Assembly (NCBI GenBank): GCA_027490215.1
Contig: JAIXYO010000036.1
Location: 1 to 64,000 of the forward strand
Direction: 5' to 3'
DNA from: Rubrivivax sp.
GTDB taxonomy: Bacteria; Pseudomonadota; Gammaproteobacteria; Burkholderiales; Burkholderiaceae_C
Length of the DNA: 64,000 nt
Every line of letters starts with the position of its first letter. Position 1 is the stretch's first letter. The translations under genes and the position numbers were made by a program. Positions 40,085 to 50,161 of the stretch are shown in pieces. The notes below the pieces were generated by a model. That model was not told where the DNA came from. It searched no databases and worked only from the letters and a program-made list of their open reading frames with translations.

Positions 40085-40870
40085 TCAGGGCAACCAGTCG
40101 GTCGAGGGTGGCCTCGTGGGAATGGCGTAGCGGGCATCGTAATCCGGTCCCACGAAGTACAGACCGTCCGGTGAGAACGTCGGAGCTGCATGCTCGCGGT
40201 CGCGCGCAGCCAGCACCTCGGCCATCCATGACACCGGCCGTTTGCCGGCACCGACCGCCACCAGGCAGCCGACGATGTTGCGCACCATGTGGTGCAGGAA
40301 GGCACTCGCATGGAAGTCGATGCGCCAGTAAGCGCCGCGACGGCTGATGTCGATCGAGCGCATCTGCTTGATCGGCGAGGCGGCCTGACATTGGGATGAG
40401 CGGAATGCAGAGAAATCGTGCTCGCCGACCAGCATCTGCGCTGCCTGCTGCATCGCATCGCCATCGAGCGCGCGAAACGTCCAACCGACCCGTCCGGCTT
40501 CTAGGGCCGGGCGCACCGGCGACTCCAGCAGCAGGTAGCTGTAACGGCGGCCGATGGCGCCGAAGCGTGCGTGGAAGCTGTCGTCGACCGACTGGCACCA
40601 CTGAATCGCCACATCGGGCGGCAGGTAGCGGTTGGTGCCACGAACCCAGGAAACATGTTCTCGTTCGACGGGCGCGTCGACGTGGATCACCTGGTTGATC
40701 GCATGCACCCCGGTGTCAGTGCGACCAGCACAGGTGACAGTGACCGGGACATCGGCGAACTGCGACAGCGCTTGCTCGACGCGGGCCTGAACCGTGTCGT
40801 CATTGGCCTGACGTTGCCAGCCACAGTAGGCCTCGCCTCGGTAGGCCAAGCCCAGTGCCAGCCGGTTCAC
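40085..40870 (-). CDS. truA: tRNA pseudouridine(38-40) synthase TruA
   Basis: A 261-residue enzyme that modifies uridines 38-40 of the tRNA anticodon arm. The catalytic aspartate is Asp52 in CAGRTDTGVHA. YRGEAYCGWQRQ and FLHHMVRNIVG are further signatures. It starts at a GTG at 40870, 50 bp after fimV. The fimV-truA-trpF arrangement is conserved in beta- and gammaproteobacteria. Confidence 0.95.
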   Translation of the reverse strand: MNRLALGLAYRGEAYCGWQRQANDDTVQARVEQALSQFADVPVTVTCAGRTDTGVHAINQVIHVDAPVEREHVSWVRGTNRYLPPDVAIQWCQSVDDSFHARFGAIGRRYSYLLLESPVRPALEAGRVGWTFRALDGDAMQQAAQMLVGEHDFSAFRSSQCQAASPIKQMRSIDISRRGAYWRIDFHASAFLHHMVRNIVGCLVAVGAGKRPVSWMAEVLAARDREHAAPTFSPDGLYFVGPDYDARYAIPTRPPSTDWLP

Positions 40871-40919
40871 CGTCGCGCCGGGCGATCGGGCGCCGGCCGG
40901 TAATGCGTCGCCCGATCGA

Positions 40920-43406
40920 TCAACCGAGGTCGTTCAGCATGTTCTGCGCTTTCACCTTCAGCGCACCTTCGGCCTTGGCCGCCACTTCCTGCAGCAGGTC
41001 GCGTGCGCCTTCTGCGTCGCCGATCTGGCGGAATTCCTCGGCCAGTTCGAGCTTGCGAGCCAGTGGATCGGCATTGTCGTCGTCGACCTCGTCATCGATC
41101 AGTTCGCCCGGCGTGCTGTCGACGGCACCTGGCGATCCATCGGCCGGCGCATCGAGGTCTAGCGAGATGCTCGACATGTCGAAGTCAAGCGGAGCTTTCG
41201 CTCCAGAGCTGGTAGCCGCAGGTGCCGCTGAAGGGAAGTAGGCTTGTGCCGAAGCGGGTGTCGGGGCGGCTTCAAAGTCGAACGATTCGAGAGATGGTGA
41301 CTGGGTTGCAGGGCTCAACACCGCAGTGTCATCTGCGCTCAGATCGAGGTCGAAGTCGATATCTGCCACCGGCTTCGTGGTCAGCGGTGCCGTTTCTTCA
41401 GGCAACGCGCCGCCGAAGCTGGACAAGCTCGGCGCCACCGACTGCGGCATGGTGCTGGGGCCCAACAGTTCAGCCATCTTGGCCGCAGGATCCGTCGGGG
41501 CGGCCGCCGCCTCGGGCAGTCCGCCAGGCTGGTAAAGCGCGTTCTCTGGATCGATTTCCAAACCCATTTCCTGGGCCTTCTGCCAATCTTCGCCTTGACC
41601 TCCGGTCAGTGAGAACAGCTGCGTGGCGAGCTGTTCATACCCCTTGGTGTCGCGCCGCTTGGCGTAGACCTCGAGCAGCTTGGTACGGATAGCCAGACGC
41701 TCCGGGCTGCTGCGCATCGCTTCCTTGAGGATCTCCTCGGCTTGCAAGTCACGACCATAGGCCAGGTACACGTCGGCTTCGGCTACCGGATCGACATCGC
41801 CGATCGCATCGAGCTGGCTCAGCGAGTAGCTCATCGACGACGGGGCGCCGGCGGCCGCCTCGCGCGTGTCGATGCGCTGACCACCGCTGGCTCCGAAGAA
41901 GGAGTCGGGCTGCAGACGGCTCTCGAGGAACGAGGTCTCGCCGGTGTCCAACTTGGCGCGCCGCGCGCGGTAGACACCAAAGCCGAGCAACGCCAACACC
42001 ACGCCCGCGCCACCAGCCAGATAAAGCGGGTTGATCTCGAGCAGAGAATCGACAAAGCTGGGCTCGTCGGCTGGAGCCGGTTCCGTGGCGGGCTTCGGTG
42101 CCGCGATGGGCTTGGCAGCCAGCACGGGGGCAGCGGGCGCACTCGCTTCGGGGGAAGGCGAGTCGATCGCCGCGGAAGCGGTCGAAGGCGCAGCGTCCGC
42201 CACAGGCACCGCGGGAACGGGTACAGGGGCTGGGGGCGCCTCAGGTGGCGGAGCAGGAACAGCCGCGACATTGGCCGCTCCGGAGAGTTTTTTCAGCTCT
42301 TCAACGCTCTTTGACAACTCGGCCACTCGGGCCGCCGCATCCTGCTTTTCCTTTTCCTTGGACAGCTTGACTTCGGATGCGCCTGGCTTGACCGCGGAGG
42401 CGCCCTTGCTCAGCGTGAGCTTGTCAGGAGTGACAGGGGCTGCTTCCTTGCGGTCTTCGATCTCGGCGCGCACCGTGCCAGCGTCCTTGCGGGTGGGTGC
42501 ATCAGCGACACTGGCCGGCACAGCACTCGCGAGTCGCTGGCGGAAACTTCCGAAATCAGCGCTTTGCGCCAAGATGACCTGGCGGGCCTCTGCGGCATCG
42601 ACCGAGGCAGCCGCCTCGGCTGTCGGCACCTTCAACAGGACGCCGGCCTTGAGCCGGTTCATGTTCTCGCCAATGAACGCCTTCGGGTTGCCCCGGTAGA
42701 GCGACACCAGCGTCTGATCAAGCGAAACCGTGGCCGGTCGGGTGCGTGACGCGATGCGCGTCAAGGTGTCGCCCGGCTGAACGAGGTAGGTGTCTTCGGT
42801 CGAACCGCCCGCACCCGCGGTTGGCGGCGGGGGTGCCTTGGCAACGCGGTCCGCAGCTGGAGCTGGCGCAGGAGTCGGTGCTGGGGAAGGACGCTGTGGA
42901 CGCGGAGACACAGGAGCAGCCGAGCTGGGTGCCGAGAACACTGGCGACGTGGCGACAGCAGGCGCGGGCGGCGCCGCGGGCGCCTGGGCCACCGGTGGGT
43001 CGAACAGCAAGGTGTACTCACGCACCAGCCGGCCTGTCGACCACGACAGTTCAAGGATCACGTCGACAAAGGGCTCCTGCACCACCCGATCACTGGTCAG
43101 GCGCAGGAAGGGACGACCATCGGCACGCTTGAGGAGCGCGGCCTGGGTAGTGGGGAGCACGCTGTTGTAGTCGACGCCCAGCGATCGGTATGACTCGGGT
43201 GGTGCGATGCGGATCTTCAGGTTCCCTGCTTCTTCAGGGGTCAGGCTGGTGACATCGATCTCAGCCCTCAGGGTCTCGCCCAACGCAGACTGCACAGCGA
43301 GTCTGCCCAGCCCGAGCGCTGAGGAATCGGTCGACCCCATCGCAAGCGCGGCAAGGGCCACACTGGTCAGAGCGAATCGCCCCAATTGCTGCTTCGTGTT
43401 CTTCAA
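40920..43406 (-). CDS. fimV: FimV/HubP family polar/type IV pilus assembly protein
   Basis: An 828-residue bitopic protein. A signal peptide (KNTKQQLGRFALTSVALAALAM) leads to the conserved FimV N-terminal domain (LAVQSALGETLRAEI), a proline-rich spacer, a LysM-like peptidoglycan-binding motif (TYLVQPGDTLTRIA), a coiled-coil stretch, one membrane helix (LAGGAGVVLALLGFGVY), and an acidic cytoplasmic part with a TPR-like repeat (YLAYGRDLQAEEILKEAM) and the FimV C-terminal helix pair. The start is either a TTG at 43406, which has GGGAG six bases upstream and gives a compact signal peptide, or a GTG at 43448. Relatives organise type IV pili, twitching and polar localisation. A good promoter lies at 43506-43534. 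Confidence 0.92.
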   Translation of the reverse strand: MKNTKQQLGRFALTSVALAALAMGSTDSSALGLGRLAVQSALGETLRAEIDVTSLTPEEAGNLKIRIAPPESYRSLGVDYNSVLPTTQAALLKRADGRPFLRLTSDRVVQEPFVDVILELSWSTGRLVREYTLLFDPPVAQAPAAPPAPAVATSPVFSAPSSAAPVSPRPQRPSPAPTPAPAPAADRVAKAPPPPTAGAGGSTEDTYLVQPGDTLTRIASRTRPATVSLDQTLVSLYRGNPKAFIGENMNRLKAGVLLKVPTAEAAASVDAAEARQVILAQSADFGSFRQRLASAVPASVADAPTRKDAGTVRAEIEDRKEAAPVTPDKLTLSKGASAVKPGASEVKLSKEKEKQDAAARVAELSKSVEELKKLSGAANVAAVPAPPPEAPPAPVPVPAVPVADAAPSTASAAIDSPSPEASAPAAPVLAAKPIAAPKPATEPAPADEPSFVDSLLEINPLYLAGGAGVVLALLGFGVYRARRAKLDTGETSFLESRLQPDSFFGASGGQRIDTREAAAGAPSSMSYSLSQLDAIGDVDPVAEADVYLAYGRDLQAEEILKEAMRSSPERLAIRTKLLEVYAKRRDTKGYEQLATQLFSLTGGQGEDWQKAQEMGLEIDPENALYQPGGLPEAAAAPTDPAAKMAELLGPSTMPQSVAPSLSSFGGALPEETAPLTTKPVADIDFDLDLSADDTAVLSPATQSPSLESFDFEAAPTPASAQAYFPSAAPAATSSGAKAPLDFDMSSISLDLDAPADGSPGAVDSTPGELIDDEVDDDNADPLARKLELAEEFRQIGDAEGARDLLQEVAAKAEGALKVKAQNMLNDLG

Positions 43407-43505
43407 GGCGTCTCCCAACCAGGCCGTCGAGCCGCCATGCAGCCCCACCAGACGATCGAAGCCGATGGTTACGGACGACGATCACGAAGATAAATTCAAC
43501 AAATC

Positions 43506-43534
43506 ACAATAGCATCAAGCAGATACGGTGACAA
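43506..43534 (-). promoter_or_regulatory. Predicted sigma70 promoter of fimV
   Basis: On the minus strand TTGTCA (43534-43529) and TATTGT (43511-43506) are separated by 17 bases, a good sigma70 match in an AT-richer patch. It lies about 60 to 100 bases upstream of the two possible fimV starts, so fimV-truA-trp genes can be transcribed independently of asd. Confidence 0.55.
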
Positions 43535-43632
43535 GCTCATCCATCGCCTGAAAAGGCGCCAACCATGCCGATACCGTCCTCACGCCGGCTGCTGTCGTGC
43601 CGAGACAACGGCGGCACCGCCGCTCGTGACCC

Positions 43633-44787
43633 TCAGGCCTCCAGCAGGATGCGAAGCATCCTGCGCAAGGGCTCCGCCGCTCCCCACAACAACTGGTCAC
43701 CGATGGTGAAGGCGCCGAGGTACTCCGGCCCCATTGCCATCTTGCGCAAACGACCCACCGGGATATCCAGCGTTCCGGTGACGGCCACCGGCGTCAGTTG
43801 CCGGATAGTGTCTTCCCGATTGTTCGGCACCACCTTCACCCAGGCGTTGTCGTTCGCGATCAATTGTTCGATATCGGACAGCGGCACGTTCTTCTTGAGC
43901 TTGAAGAGCAGCGCCTGGCTGTGGCAGCGCATCGCGCCAACGCGAACGCAGAAACCATCAACCGGCACGGCGACCTTGTCGAAGCCGTCACCCTGGCCCA
44001 GGATCTTGTTGGTTTCAGCCCCGCCCTTCCACTCCTCGCGACTGACACCGAAGCCGTCGTCGTCGCGGCCCTTGCCCAGGCCCAGATCCTTGTCGATCCA
44101 GGGGATCAGAGAACCGGCCAGCGGCACGCCGAATTGAGTCGTCTCGGCCTCGGTCAGCGCGCGCTGCTTGGCCAGCAGGCCGCGGTCGATGTCGAGGATC
44201 GCACTCTTCGGGTCATCAAGCAGATTGCGAACCGAAGCGTTCAGCGTACCGAACTGGGTCAGCAATTCGCGCATGTGCTGCGCACCCCCACCCGATGCCG
44301 CCTGATAGGTCTGTGTGCTCATCCACTCGACCAAACCTGCCTTGTAAAGTGCGCCCACGCCCATCAGCATGCAGCTCACCGTGCAGTTGCCGCCGATCCA
44401 GTTGCGGCCGCCACGGGCCAACGCGTTCTGAATCACCGGCAGGTTCACCGGATCAAGCACGATCACCGCGTCGCTCTTCATGCGCAACGTGGACGCAGCA
44501 TCAATCCAGTGTCCTGCCCAGCCAGCGGCGCGCAGCTTCGGGAACACCTCGGTCGTGTAATCGCCGCCCTGCGCAGTGATGATGATGTCGCAGCGCTTGA
44601 GCGCCTCGATGTCGTGCGCATCTTTCAGGGTCGATTCATTGCGCGCCTGCGCCGGCGCCTTGCCACCCGCGTTGCTGGTGCTGAAAAACACCGGTTCGAT
44701 CAACTGGAAGTCACCCTCCTGCTGCATCCGATCGAGCAGGACCGAGCCCACCATCCCGCGCCAACCCACCAATCCGACGAGCTTCAT
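43633..44787 (-). CDS. asd: Aspartate-semialdehyde dehydrogenase Asd
   Basis: A 384-residue NADPH enzyme that reduces beta-aspartyl phosphate for lysine, threonine, methionine and diaminopimelate synthesis. [16 protein letters not shown] binds the nucleotide, Cys135 in [10 protein letters not shown] is the catalytic thiol, and [13 protein letters not shown] and the HSQALLFKL-type histidine segment follow. The length and the insertion after residue 180 mark the gram-negative form. The ATG at 44787 was chosen over 44817 because GGCAAGG precedes it. It lies between leuB and fimV as in many Burkholderiales. Confidence 0.95.
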   Translation of the reverse strand: MKLVGLVGWRGMVGSVLLDRMQQEGDFQLIEPVFFSTSNAGGKAPAQARNESTLKDAHDIEALKRCDIIITAQGGDYTTEVFPKLRAAGWAGHWIDAASTLRMKSDAVIVLDPVNLPVIQNALARGGRNWIGGNCTVSCMLMGVGALYKAGLVEWMSTQTYQAASGGGAQHMRELLTQFGTLNASVRNLLDDPKSAILDIDRGLLAKQRALTEAETTQFGVPLAGSLIPWIDKDLGLGKGRDDDGFGVSREEWKGGAETNKILGQGDGFDKVAVPVDGFCVRVGAMRCHSQALLFKLKKNVPLSDIEQLIANDNAWVKVVPNNREDTIRQLTPVAVTGTLDIPVGRLRKMAMGPEYLGAFTIGDQLLWGAAEPLRRMLRILLEA

Positions 44788-44841
44788 CGCCTTGCCTTTC
44801 AAAACCGCTTCTTTCAAAAACCGCAGTTCCAGATGCTCAAC

Positions 44842-45918
44842 TCACGCCGCTTCCACCGCGGCGACAACTGCCGACCCCATTTCCCGAGTACCGACACGCT
44901 GCGTGCCTTCAGACCAGATATCGGCTGTGCGCAAACCAGACTCGAGCACCTTCGTCACCGCCGCTTCGATTCGCAGCGCCGCTTCGGGCTGATTGAGCGA
45001 GAAGCGCAGCATCATCGCGAGCGACAAGATCGTGGCCAGAGGGTTCGCGATGTTCTTGCCCGCAATGTCGGGTGCGCTGCCATGGCTGGGCTCGTACAGC
45101 CCCCGATTTTCCGCGTTCAGCGATGCCGATGGCAGCATGCCGATCGAGCCGGTGAGCATCGCCGCTTCGTCGGACAGGATGTCGCCGAACATGTTGCCGG
45201 TCACGATGACATCGAACGCCTTCGGCGCCTTGACGAGTTGCATCGCGGCATTGTCAACATAAAGATGGTCGAGGGCGACATCGGGGTACTGGGCATGGAC
45301 CTCGGTCACCACGTCGCGCCAGAACTGGAAGGTTTCCAGCACATTGGCCTTGTCGACGCTGGTCACACGCTTGTTCCGCTTTCTCGCCGCCTGGAACGCC
45401 ACATGCGCGATGCGCTCGATCTCGGGGCGCGAGTAGCGCATGGTGTCGAAGGCCTCGGGCTGGCCTGCAAACGCGCCGTCTGGCGACACACGGCGACCTC
45501 TCGGCTGGCCGAAATAGATGTCGCCAGTCAGCTCGCGCACGATCAGGATGTCGAGCCCCGCTACCAGTTCGGGTTTCAGGCTCGATGCGTGCGTGAGTTG
45601 CGGGTGGCAGATGGCCGGGCGGAAATTGGCGAACAGCTGCAGGTGCCGACGCAAGCCAAGGATCGCCTGCTCGGGTCGCAGCGAGCGCTCGAGCGTGTCG
45701 TATTTCCAGTCGCCGACGGCACCGAAGAGCACCGCGTCGGCGCTTTGCGCCAGCTTCAGCGTCGCTTCGGGCAACGGGTGGCCGTGCGCTGCATAGGCAG
45801 CTCCGCCGACCAGCGCGGACTCGCTGTCGTAAGGCAGGTCGAGCACTTCAAGCACTCGCACCGCCTCGGCCACGATTTCAGGGCCGATGCCGTCACCGGG
45901 CAGGATCGCAATGTTCAC
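44842..45918 (-). CDS. leuB: 3-isopropylmalate dehydrogenase LeuB
   Basis: A 358-residue NAD-dependent oxidative decarboxylase of leucine synthesis. It begins [19 protein letters not shown] at a GTG at 45918. Arginines of the substrate loop are in [13 protein letters not shown], and [25 protein letters not shown] and [11 protein letters not shown] carry the metal aspartates. AAAGGACC about ten bases upstream is the ribosome binding site, inside the end of the preceding small ORF. Confidence 0.96.
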   Translation of the reverse strand: MNIAILPGDGIGPEIVAEAVRVLEVLDLPYDSESALVGGAAYAAHGHPLPEATLKLAQSADAVLFGAVGDWKYDTLERSLRPEQAILGLRRHLQLFANFRPAICHPQLTHASSLKPELVAGLDILIVRELTGDIYFGQPRGRRVSPDGAFAGQPEAFDTMRYSRPEIERIAHVAFQAARKRNKRVTSVDKANVLETFQFWRDVVTEVHAQYPDVALDHLYVDNAAMQLVKAPKAFDVIVTGNMFGDILSDEAAMLTGSIGMLPSASLNAENRGLYEPSHGSAPDIAGKNIANPLATILSLAMMLRFSLNQPEAALRIEAAVTKVLESGLRTADIWSEGTQRVGTREMGSAVVAAVEAA

Positions 45919-45921
45919 AAC

Positions 45922-46170
45922 TCAAGGTCCTTTGTGTTTGCCACAGGTCAGTTTCTCGACCAGCACGTTCTCGCACAGCTTGAAGACCACGTAAAACGCG
46001 GCCGCGAAAGATCCCAAGGCCATCAGACTCAACTACTGCAGCAGGCCATCAACGCGTACCGCATACAGGCCATTCATCATCAGGAATGCCAGGCACCACC
46101 GAATCGACAGGTACCGATAAAGCTGGCCGTATGCCGTCGGCAGCTGGCTCAGAGGCTGTGCGCCAGCCAT
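45922..46170 (-). pseudogene. Small membrane ORF interrupted by an in-frame TAG (leuD-leuB gap)
   Basis: On the minus strand an ATG at 46170, inside the end of leuD, opens 45 codons, then a single TAG (46035-46033) interrupts the frame, which continues for 36 codons to a TGA at 45924-45922. The first part carries a hydrophobic helix (WCLAFLMMNGLYAV); the second begins LSLMALGSFAAAFYVVFKL, a second helix with a charged, cysteine-containing tail. Read through, it would be a two-helix membrane protein of about 82 residues. The frame continuity on both sides of the stop, and the two complementary helices, suggest a nonsense mutation in a real gene, or recoding. The second part alone could also be translated from the ATG at 46023 as 33 residues. 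No family is recognised. Confidence 0.5.
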
Positions 46171-46793
46171 GGCTTCTTCAGCAGGCGCTCGGCTTCGTAG
46201 GCCTTGATCTTGTCGGCATGCCGAAGGGTCAGGCCGATGTCGTCGAAGCCGTTGAGGAGACAGAATTTTCGGAACGCCTGCACCTCGAATGGGAGTTCGG
46301 TACCGTCGGCCTTGACAATGACCTGGCGCTCCAGGTCGATGGTCAGGCTGTAGCCGACAAAGGCCGAGACCTCGTCGAACAGCCGGTTCATCTCGCTCTC
46401 GGGCAACACGATCGGCAGCAGGCCGTTCTTGAAGCAGTTGCCAAAGAAGATGTCGGCAAAACTGGGCGCGATCACCGCGCGGAAGCCGTACTGATCGAGC
46501 GCCCAGGGCGCGTGCTCGCGCGACGAACCACAGCCGAAATTCTTGCGCGCGATCAGCACCGAAGCGCCGTGGTAGCGCGGCTGGTTCAGCACGAAATCCG
46601 GGTTGGGCCGGCGCGTGGCAGGATCCTGGCCCGGATAGCCAGCGTCAAGGTACCGCCATTCATCGAACAGGTTCACGCCGAAGCCTGATTTCTTGATCGA
46701 CTTCAGGAACTGCTTCGGAATGATCGCGTCGGTGTCGACGTTCTCACGGTCCATCGGGGCGACGAGCCCCTTGTGCACGCGGAAGGGATTCAT
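46149..46793 (-). CDS. leuD: 3-isopropylmalate dehydratase small subunit LeuD
   Basis: A 214-residue swivel subunit that pairs with LeuC to isomerise isopropylmalate. [16 protein letters not shown] and [15 protein letters not shown] are the diagnostic motifs. It lies between the small entericidin-like gene and leuB; its last 22 bases overlap the interrupted membrane ORF. Length is normal for the bacterial long form. Confidence 0.96.
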   Translation of the reverse strand: MNPFRVHKGLVAPMDRENVDTDAIIPKQFLKSIKKSGFGVNLFDEWRYLDAGYPGQDPATRRPNPDFVLNQPRYHGASVLIARKNFGCGSSREHAPWALDQYGFRAVIAPSFADIFFGNCFKNGLLPIVLPESEMNRLFDEVSAFVGYSLTIDLERQVIVKADGTELPFEVQAFRKFCLLNGFDDIGLTLRHADKIKAYEAERLLKKPWLAHSL

Positions 46794-46800
46794 TCAGAGG

Positions 46801-46929
46801 TCACTTCTTCTTGCCCAGGTCTTCGACCGCTTCGCCCGCTTTCTGGACATCCTTGCCCATGCCGGCGATCGTGTTGCAACCGGTGAGGAAGACGACCGCG
46901 GCTGCCAGTGCAAAAACAATGCGCTTCAT
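46801..46929 (-). CDS. Entericidin-like small lipoprotein
   Basis: A 42-residue protein: a signal helix (MKRIVFALAAAVVFL), a lipobox LTGC with the lipidated Cys18, and a short mature part NTIAGMGKDVQKAGEAVEDL ending in lysines. This is the entericidin EcnA/EcnB pattern of small outer-envelope lipoproteins, associated in enterobacteria with stationary-phase lysis control. AGGAG lies ten bases upstream. It sits between leuC and leuD, with eight bases to the leuD start, a placement frequent in Burkholderiales. Confidence 0.85.
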   Translation of the reverse strand: MKRIVFALAAAVVFLTGCNTIAGMGKDVQKAGEAVEDLGKKK

Positions 46930-46960
46930 TTCAGAGGTTCTCCTTGGATTCAAGAATGGT

Positions 46961-48370
46961 TCACAGCAGTCGTCGCACGTCGACGAAATGGCCCTCGATC
47001 GCCGCAGCAGCGGCCATGGCAGGGCTGACCAGGTGGGTGCGACCGCCAGCGCCCTGGCGGCCCTCGAAATTGCGGTTCGAGGTCGAGGCGCAGCGCTCAC
47101 CAGGTTCGAGTCGATCCGCATTCATCGCCAGGCACATCGAGCAGCCGGGCTCGCGCCATTCGAAGCCCGCAGCCCTGAACACGGCATCCAACCCTTCACG
47201 CTCGGCCTGTTCCTTGACCAGACCCGAGCCTGGCACGACCAGCGCCAGCTTGACGTTCGCCGCCAGCTTGCGACCCAATTTGCGCACGACAGCCGCGGCT
47301 TCCCGCATGTCCTCGATGCGCGAGTTGGTACACGATCCGATGAACACCTTGTCGATGGCAATGTCTGCGATCGGCTTGTTCGGCTCCAGCGCCATGTAGG
47401 CCAATGCGCGCTCCATCGCGCCACGCTTGTTGGCGTCCTTTTCCCGCTCGGGATCCGGCACGCGATCCTCGATTGACAGCACCATCTCGGGCGAGGTGCC
47501 CCAGGTGACCTGCGGACGAATGGTCGTCGCGTCCAGTTCAACCACCGCGTCGAACACCGCGTCGGCATCCGAATGCAGCGTGAGCCAGTACGCGACAGCG
47601 TGCTCCCACTCAACGCCGTAGGGCGTGTAGGGGCGGCCCTTCACATACGAGATCGTGGTGTCGTCAACAGCAATCAGCCCGGCGCGCGCACCGGCCTCGA
47701 TAGCCATGTTGCACACCGTCATGCGACCTTCCATGCTGAGCGCGCGGATGGCAGAACCAGCGAACTCGATCGTGTAGCCGGTGCCGCCGGCAGTGCCGAT
47801 CTTCCCGATGACAGCCAGCACCAGATCCTTGGCGCCGCAGCCCGCAGGCAGGGCGCCTTCGACGCGGATCAGCATGTTCTTCGCCTTCTTGGCCAGCAGC
47901 GTCTGCGTGGCCAGCACGTGCTCGACCTCGCTGGTGCCGATGCCGTGCGCCAGCGCGCCAAAAGCGCCGTGCGTCGAGGTGTGCGAATCGCCGCAGACCA
48001 CGGTCATGCCGGGCAGCGTTGCGCCCTGCTCCGGCCCGATCACGTGGACGATGCCTTGGCGCCGATCGTTCATCTTGAACTGGGTGATGCCAACACGGTC
48101 GCAGTTCGCATCGAGCGTGTCGACCTGCAGCTTCGAGACCGGATCGGAGATGCCGTGGGAGCGATCGGTGGTGGGCACGTTGTGGTCACTGACCGCGAGG
48201 TTGGCCGACAGGCGCCAGATCTTGCGATGTGCCAAGTCCAGTCCCTCGAAGGCCTGCGGGCTGGTCACCTCATGGACCAGATGGCGGTCGATGTACAGCA
48301 CGGTCGTGCCGTCGTCCTCGGTGTGAACGACATGCTCGTCCCAGAGTTTGTCGTAGAGCGTGCGGCCCAT
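46961..48370 (-). CDS. leuC: 3-isopropylmalate dehydratase large subunit LeuC
   Basis: A 469-residue aconitase-family subunit holding the [4Fe-4S] cluster. The conserved [32 protein letters not shown] region is followed by the cluster cysteines in [11 protein letters not shown] and [11 protein letters not shown]. It starts at an ATG at 48370 and is the first gene of the long leucine-to-tRNA run. A TAAAAT hexamer at 48406-48401 could be its -10 box, but the matching -35 is poor. Confidence 0.96.
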   Translation of the reverse strand: MGRTLYDKLWDEHVVHTEDDGTTVLYIDRHLVHEVTSPQAFEGLDLAHRKIWRLSANLAVSDHNVPTTDRSHGISDPVSKLQVDTLDANCDRVGITQFKMNDRRQGIVHVIGPEQGATLPGMTVVCGDSHTSTHGAFGALAHGIGTSEVEHVLATQTLLAKKAKNMLIRVEGALPAGCGAKDLVLAVIGKIGTAGGTGYTIEFAGSAIRALSMEGRMTVCNMAIEAGARAGLIAVDDTTISYVKGRPYTPYGVEWEHAVAYWLTLHSDADAVFDAVVELDATTIRPQVTWGTSPEMVLSIEDRVPDPEREKDANKRGAMERALAYMALEPNKPIADIAIDKVFIGSCTNSRIEDMREAAAVVRKLGRKLAANVKLALVVPGSGLVKEQAEREGLDAVFRAAGFEWREPGCSMCLAMNADRLEPGERCASTSNRNFEGRQGAGGRTHLVSPAMAAAAAIEGHFVDVRRLL

Positions 48371-48463
48371 GGGTGGCGATCTCTTGAAGAAGAACAGGTG
48401 ATTTTAGGCGTGACCCCTGCTGCACAGCCGGAAAGCCGAGCGAGCAAGGCACTACCAATGAAG

Positions 48464-48486
48464 AAACCCGGCACCGGGCCGGGTTT
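48464..48486 (-). terminator. Terminator of gltA
   Basis: AAACCCGG and CCGGGTTT form an 8-bp stem around seven bases, followed on the minus strand by TTCTTC. It lies 22 bases after the gltA stop and separates the TCA run from leuC, within the 137-bp gap. Confidence 0.7.
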
Positions 48487-48507
48487 TCAGATGGGAAACC
48501 GGCCGAA

Positions 48508-49818
48508 TCAGCGTTCGCCGATCAGCTTCACGTCACGCGAAGGCGATCCGTTGAACAACTGGCGAGGACGACCGATCTTGTACTCGGGGTCGCTGATCAT
48601 TTCGTTCAACTGGGCGATCCAGCCCACCGTGCGTGCCAACGCGAAGATCGCGGTGAACAGCGATACGGGGATGCCAATTGCGCGCTGCACGATGCCGGAG
48701 TAGAAATCGACGTTCGGGTACAGCTTGCGCGAGACGAAGTAATCGTCTTCCAGTGCAATCTTTTCCAGCGCCATGGCGAGCTTCAGGATCGGGTCGTTGT
48801 GCTTGCCCATCGCCGTCAGGACTTCGTGGCAGGTCTCGCGCATCAGCTTGGCGCGCGGGTCGTAGTTCTTGTAGACACGGTGGCCGAAGCCCATCAGCTT
48901 GACGTTCGAATTCTTGTCCTTGACCTGCTTGATGAAGTCGCCGATCTTCTCGACACCGCCCATGCGATTCACTTCTTCCAGCATGTTCAGCGCGGCCTCG
49001 TTGGCACCACCGTGAGCCGGGCCCCAGAGGCAGGCCACACCAGCCGCGATGGCCGCGAACGGGTTGGTGCCCGAAGAGCCGCACAGGCGCACCGTCGAGG
49101 TGCTGGCGTTCTGCTCGTGATCGGCGTGAAGGATGAAGATGCGGTCCATCGCGCGCACCAGCACGTCGTCCGGCACGTATTCCTCACACGGCGTGGCGAA
49201 CATCATGCGCATGAAGTTGCCGGCGTAGCTGAGGTCATTCTTCGGGTAGATGTAGGGCTGGCCGATCGAGTACTTGTAGGCCATGGCCACGAGCGTGGGC
49301 ATCTTCGCGATCAGGCGGATGGCCGAAATCTCGCGGTGCTCCGGGTTATTGATATCGGTGCTGTCGTGATAGAACGCCGACAAGCCGCCAACCAGACCCG
49401 TCATGATGGCCATCGGGTGGGCATCGCGACGGAAACCGCGCAGGAAGAACTGCATCTGCTCGTTGACCATCGTATGACGCATCACGAGCTTGGTGAAGTC
49501 GTTTTTCTGAGTCGCGTTCGGCAGCTCCCCATGCAGCAACAAGTGGCAGGTTTCCATGAAATCGCATTTCGTGGCCAGCTGCTCGATGGGGTAGCCGCGG
49601 TAAAGCAACTCACCCTTGTCGCCGTCGATGTAGGTGATCTTCGACTGGCACGAGGCGGTGGACAGGAAGCCGGGGTCGTAGGTGAACTTGCCGGTTTGCC
49701 CGTAAAGCTTTCGGATGTCGATCACGTCCGGCCCGACCGACCCCTTGAAGATCGGCAGGTCCATGCTCGGGCTGCCATCGGAGAACGACAGGGTGGCTTT
49801 GACATCGGAGGGGGTCAT
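48508..49818 (-). CDS. gltA: Citrate synthase GltA (type II)
   Basis: A 436-residue enzyme condensing acetyl-CoA and oxaloacetate. [21 protein letters not shown] and [15 protein letters not shown] contain the two active-site histidines, and [15 protein letters not shown] the substrate-binding arginine region. The N-terminal extension with the beta-strand module ([20 protein letters not shown]) marks the hexameric, NADH-sensitive gram-negative type. It is the last gene of the sdh run, 53 bp after sdhE. Confidence 0.96.
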   Translation of the reverse strand: MTPSDVKATLSFSDGSPSMDLPIFKGSVGPDVIDIRKLYGQTGKFTYDPGFLSTASCQSKITYIDGDKGELLYRGYPIEQLATKCDFMETCHLLLHGELPNATQKNDFTKLVMRHTMVNEQMQFFLRGFRRDAHPMAIMTGLVGGLSAFYHDSTDINNPEHREISAIRLIAKMPTLVAMAYKYSIGQPYIYPKNDLSYAGNFMRMMFATPCEEYVPDDVLVRAMDRIFILHADHEQNASTSTVRLCGSSGTNPFAAIAAGVACLWGPAHGGANEAALNMLEEVNRMGGVEKIGDFIKQVKDKNSNVKLMGFGHRVYKNYDPRAKLMRETCHEVLTAMGKHNDPILKLAMALEKIALEDDYFVSRKLYPNVDFYSGIVQRAIGIPVSLFTAIFALARTVGWIAQLNEMISDPEYKIGRPRQLFNGSPSRDVKLIGER

Positions 49819-49871
49819 GATCGGTCCTTGGGGCTAGGTCGTCGTGGGGGTAAGGGGGTACATCAAGCGAC

Positions 49872-50138
49872 TCATTGAGGCACGCGCATCAGGCGCAGCA
49901 CCTCAAGTGTGCTGTCGTCGAGCGACCCGGCTTCGGGCTCCCGGCGTGCCAGCAGCAAGTCCAGAAGATCGTTGTCCGACAGGTCCATCAGCGCCAGGAG
50001 ACCGGCGGCCTGACCCTGCGTCAGACTGGCTTCGTGGCGCGAGAAGAAGCGCTCCACGAACAGGTCGTTCTCCAACAGGCCGCGCCGGCAACGCCAGCGC
50101 AGCTTGCTCAAGGCACGTTCGTCGATCAGGGTGTCCAT
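49872..50138 (-). CDS. sdhE: FAD assembly factor SdhE
   Basis: An 88-residue helical protein required for covalent flavinylation of SdhA. The RGxxE motif (Arg19 to Glu23 in RRGLLENDLFVERFF) is the part that contacts SdhA. Length and the sdhB-sdhE-gltA position are typical. Confidence 0.94.
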   Translation of the reverse strand: MDTLIDERALSKLRWRCRRGLLENDLFVERFFSRHEASLTQGQAAGLLALMDLSDNDLLDLLLARREPEAGSLDDSTLEVLRLMRVPQ

Positions 50139-50161
50139 TGCATCGAATGGTGACGTTGGCG

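Noticed and set aside
43798-46200. Plus-strand ORF of 800 codons
   Set aside because: Antisense to asd and leuB, both unmistakable. The composition is that of a GC-rich shadow frame.
48383-48406. TAAAAT as a leuC promoter -10 box
   Set aside because: No acceptable -35 hexamer at 16-18 bases, so it is mentioned only in the leuC entry.
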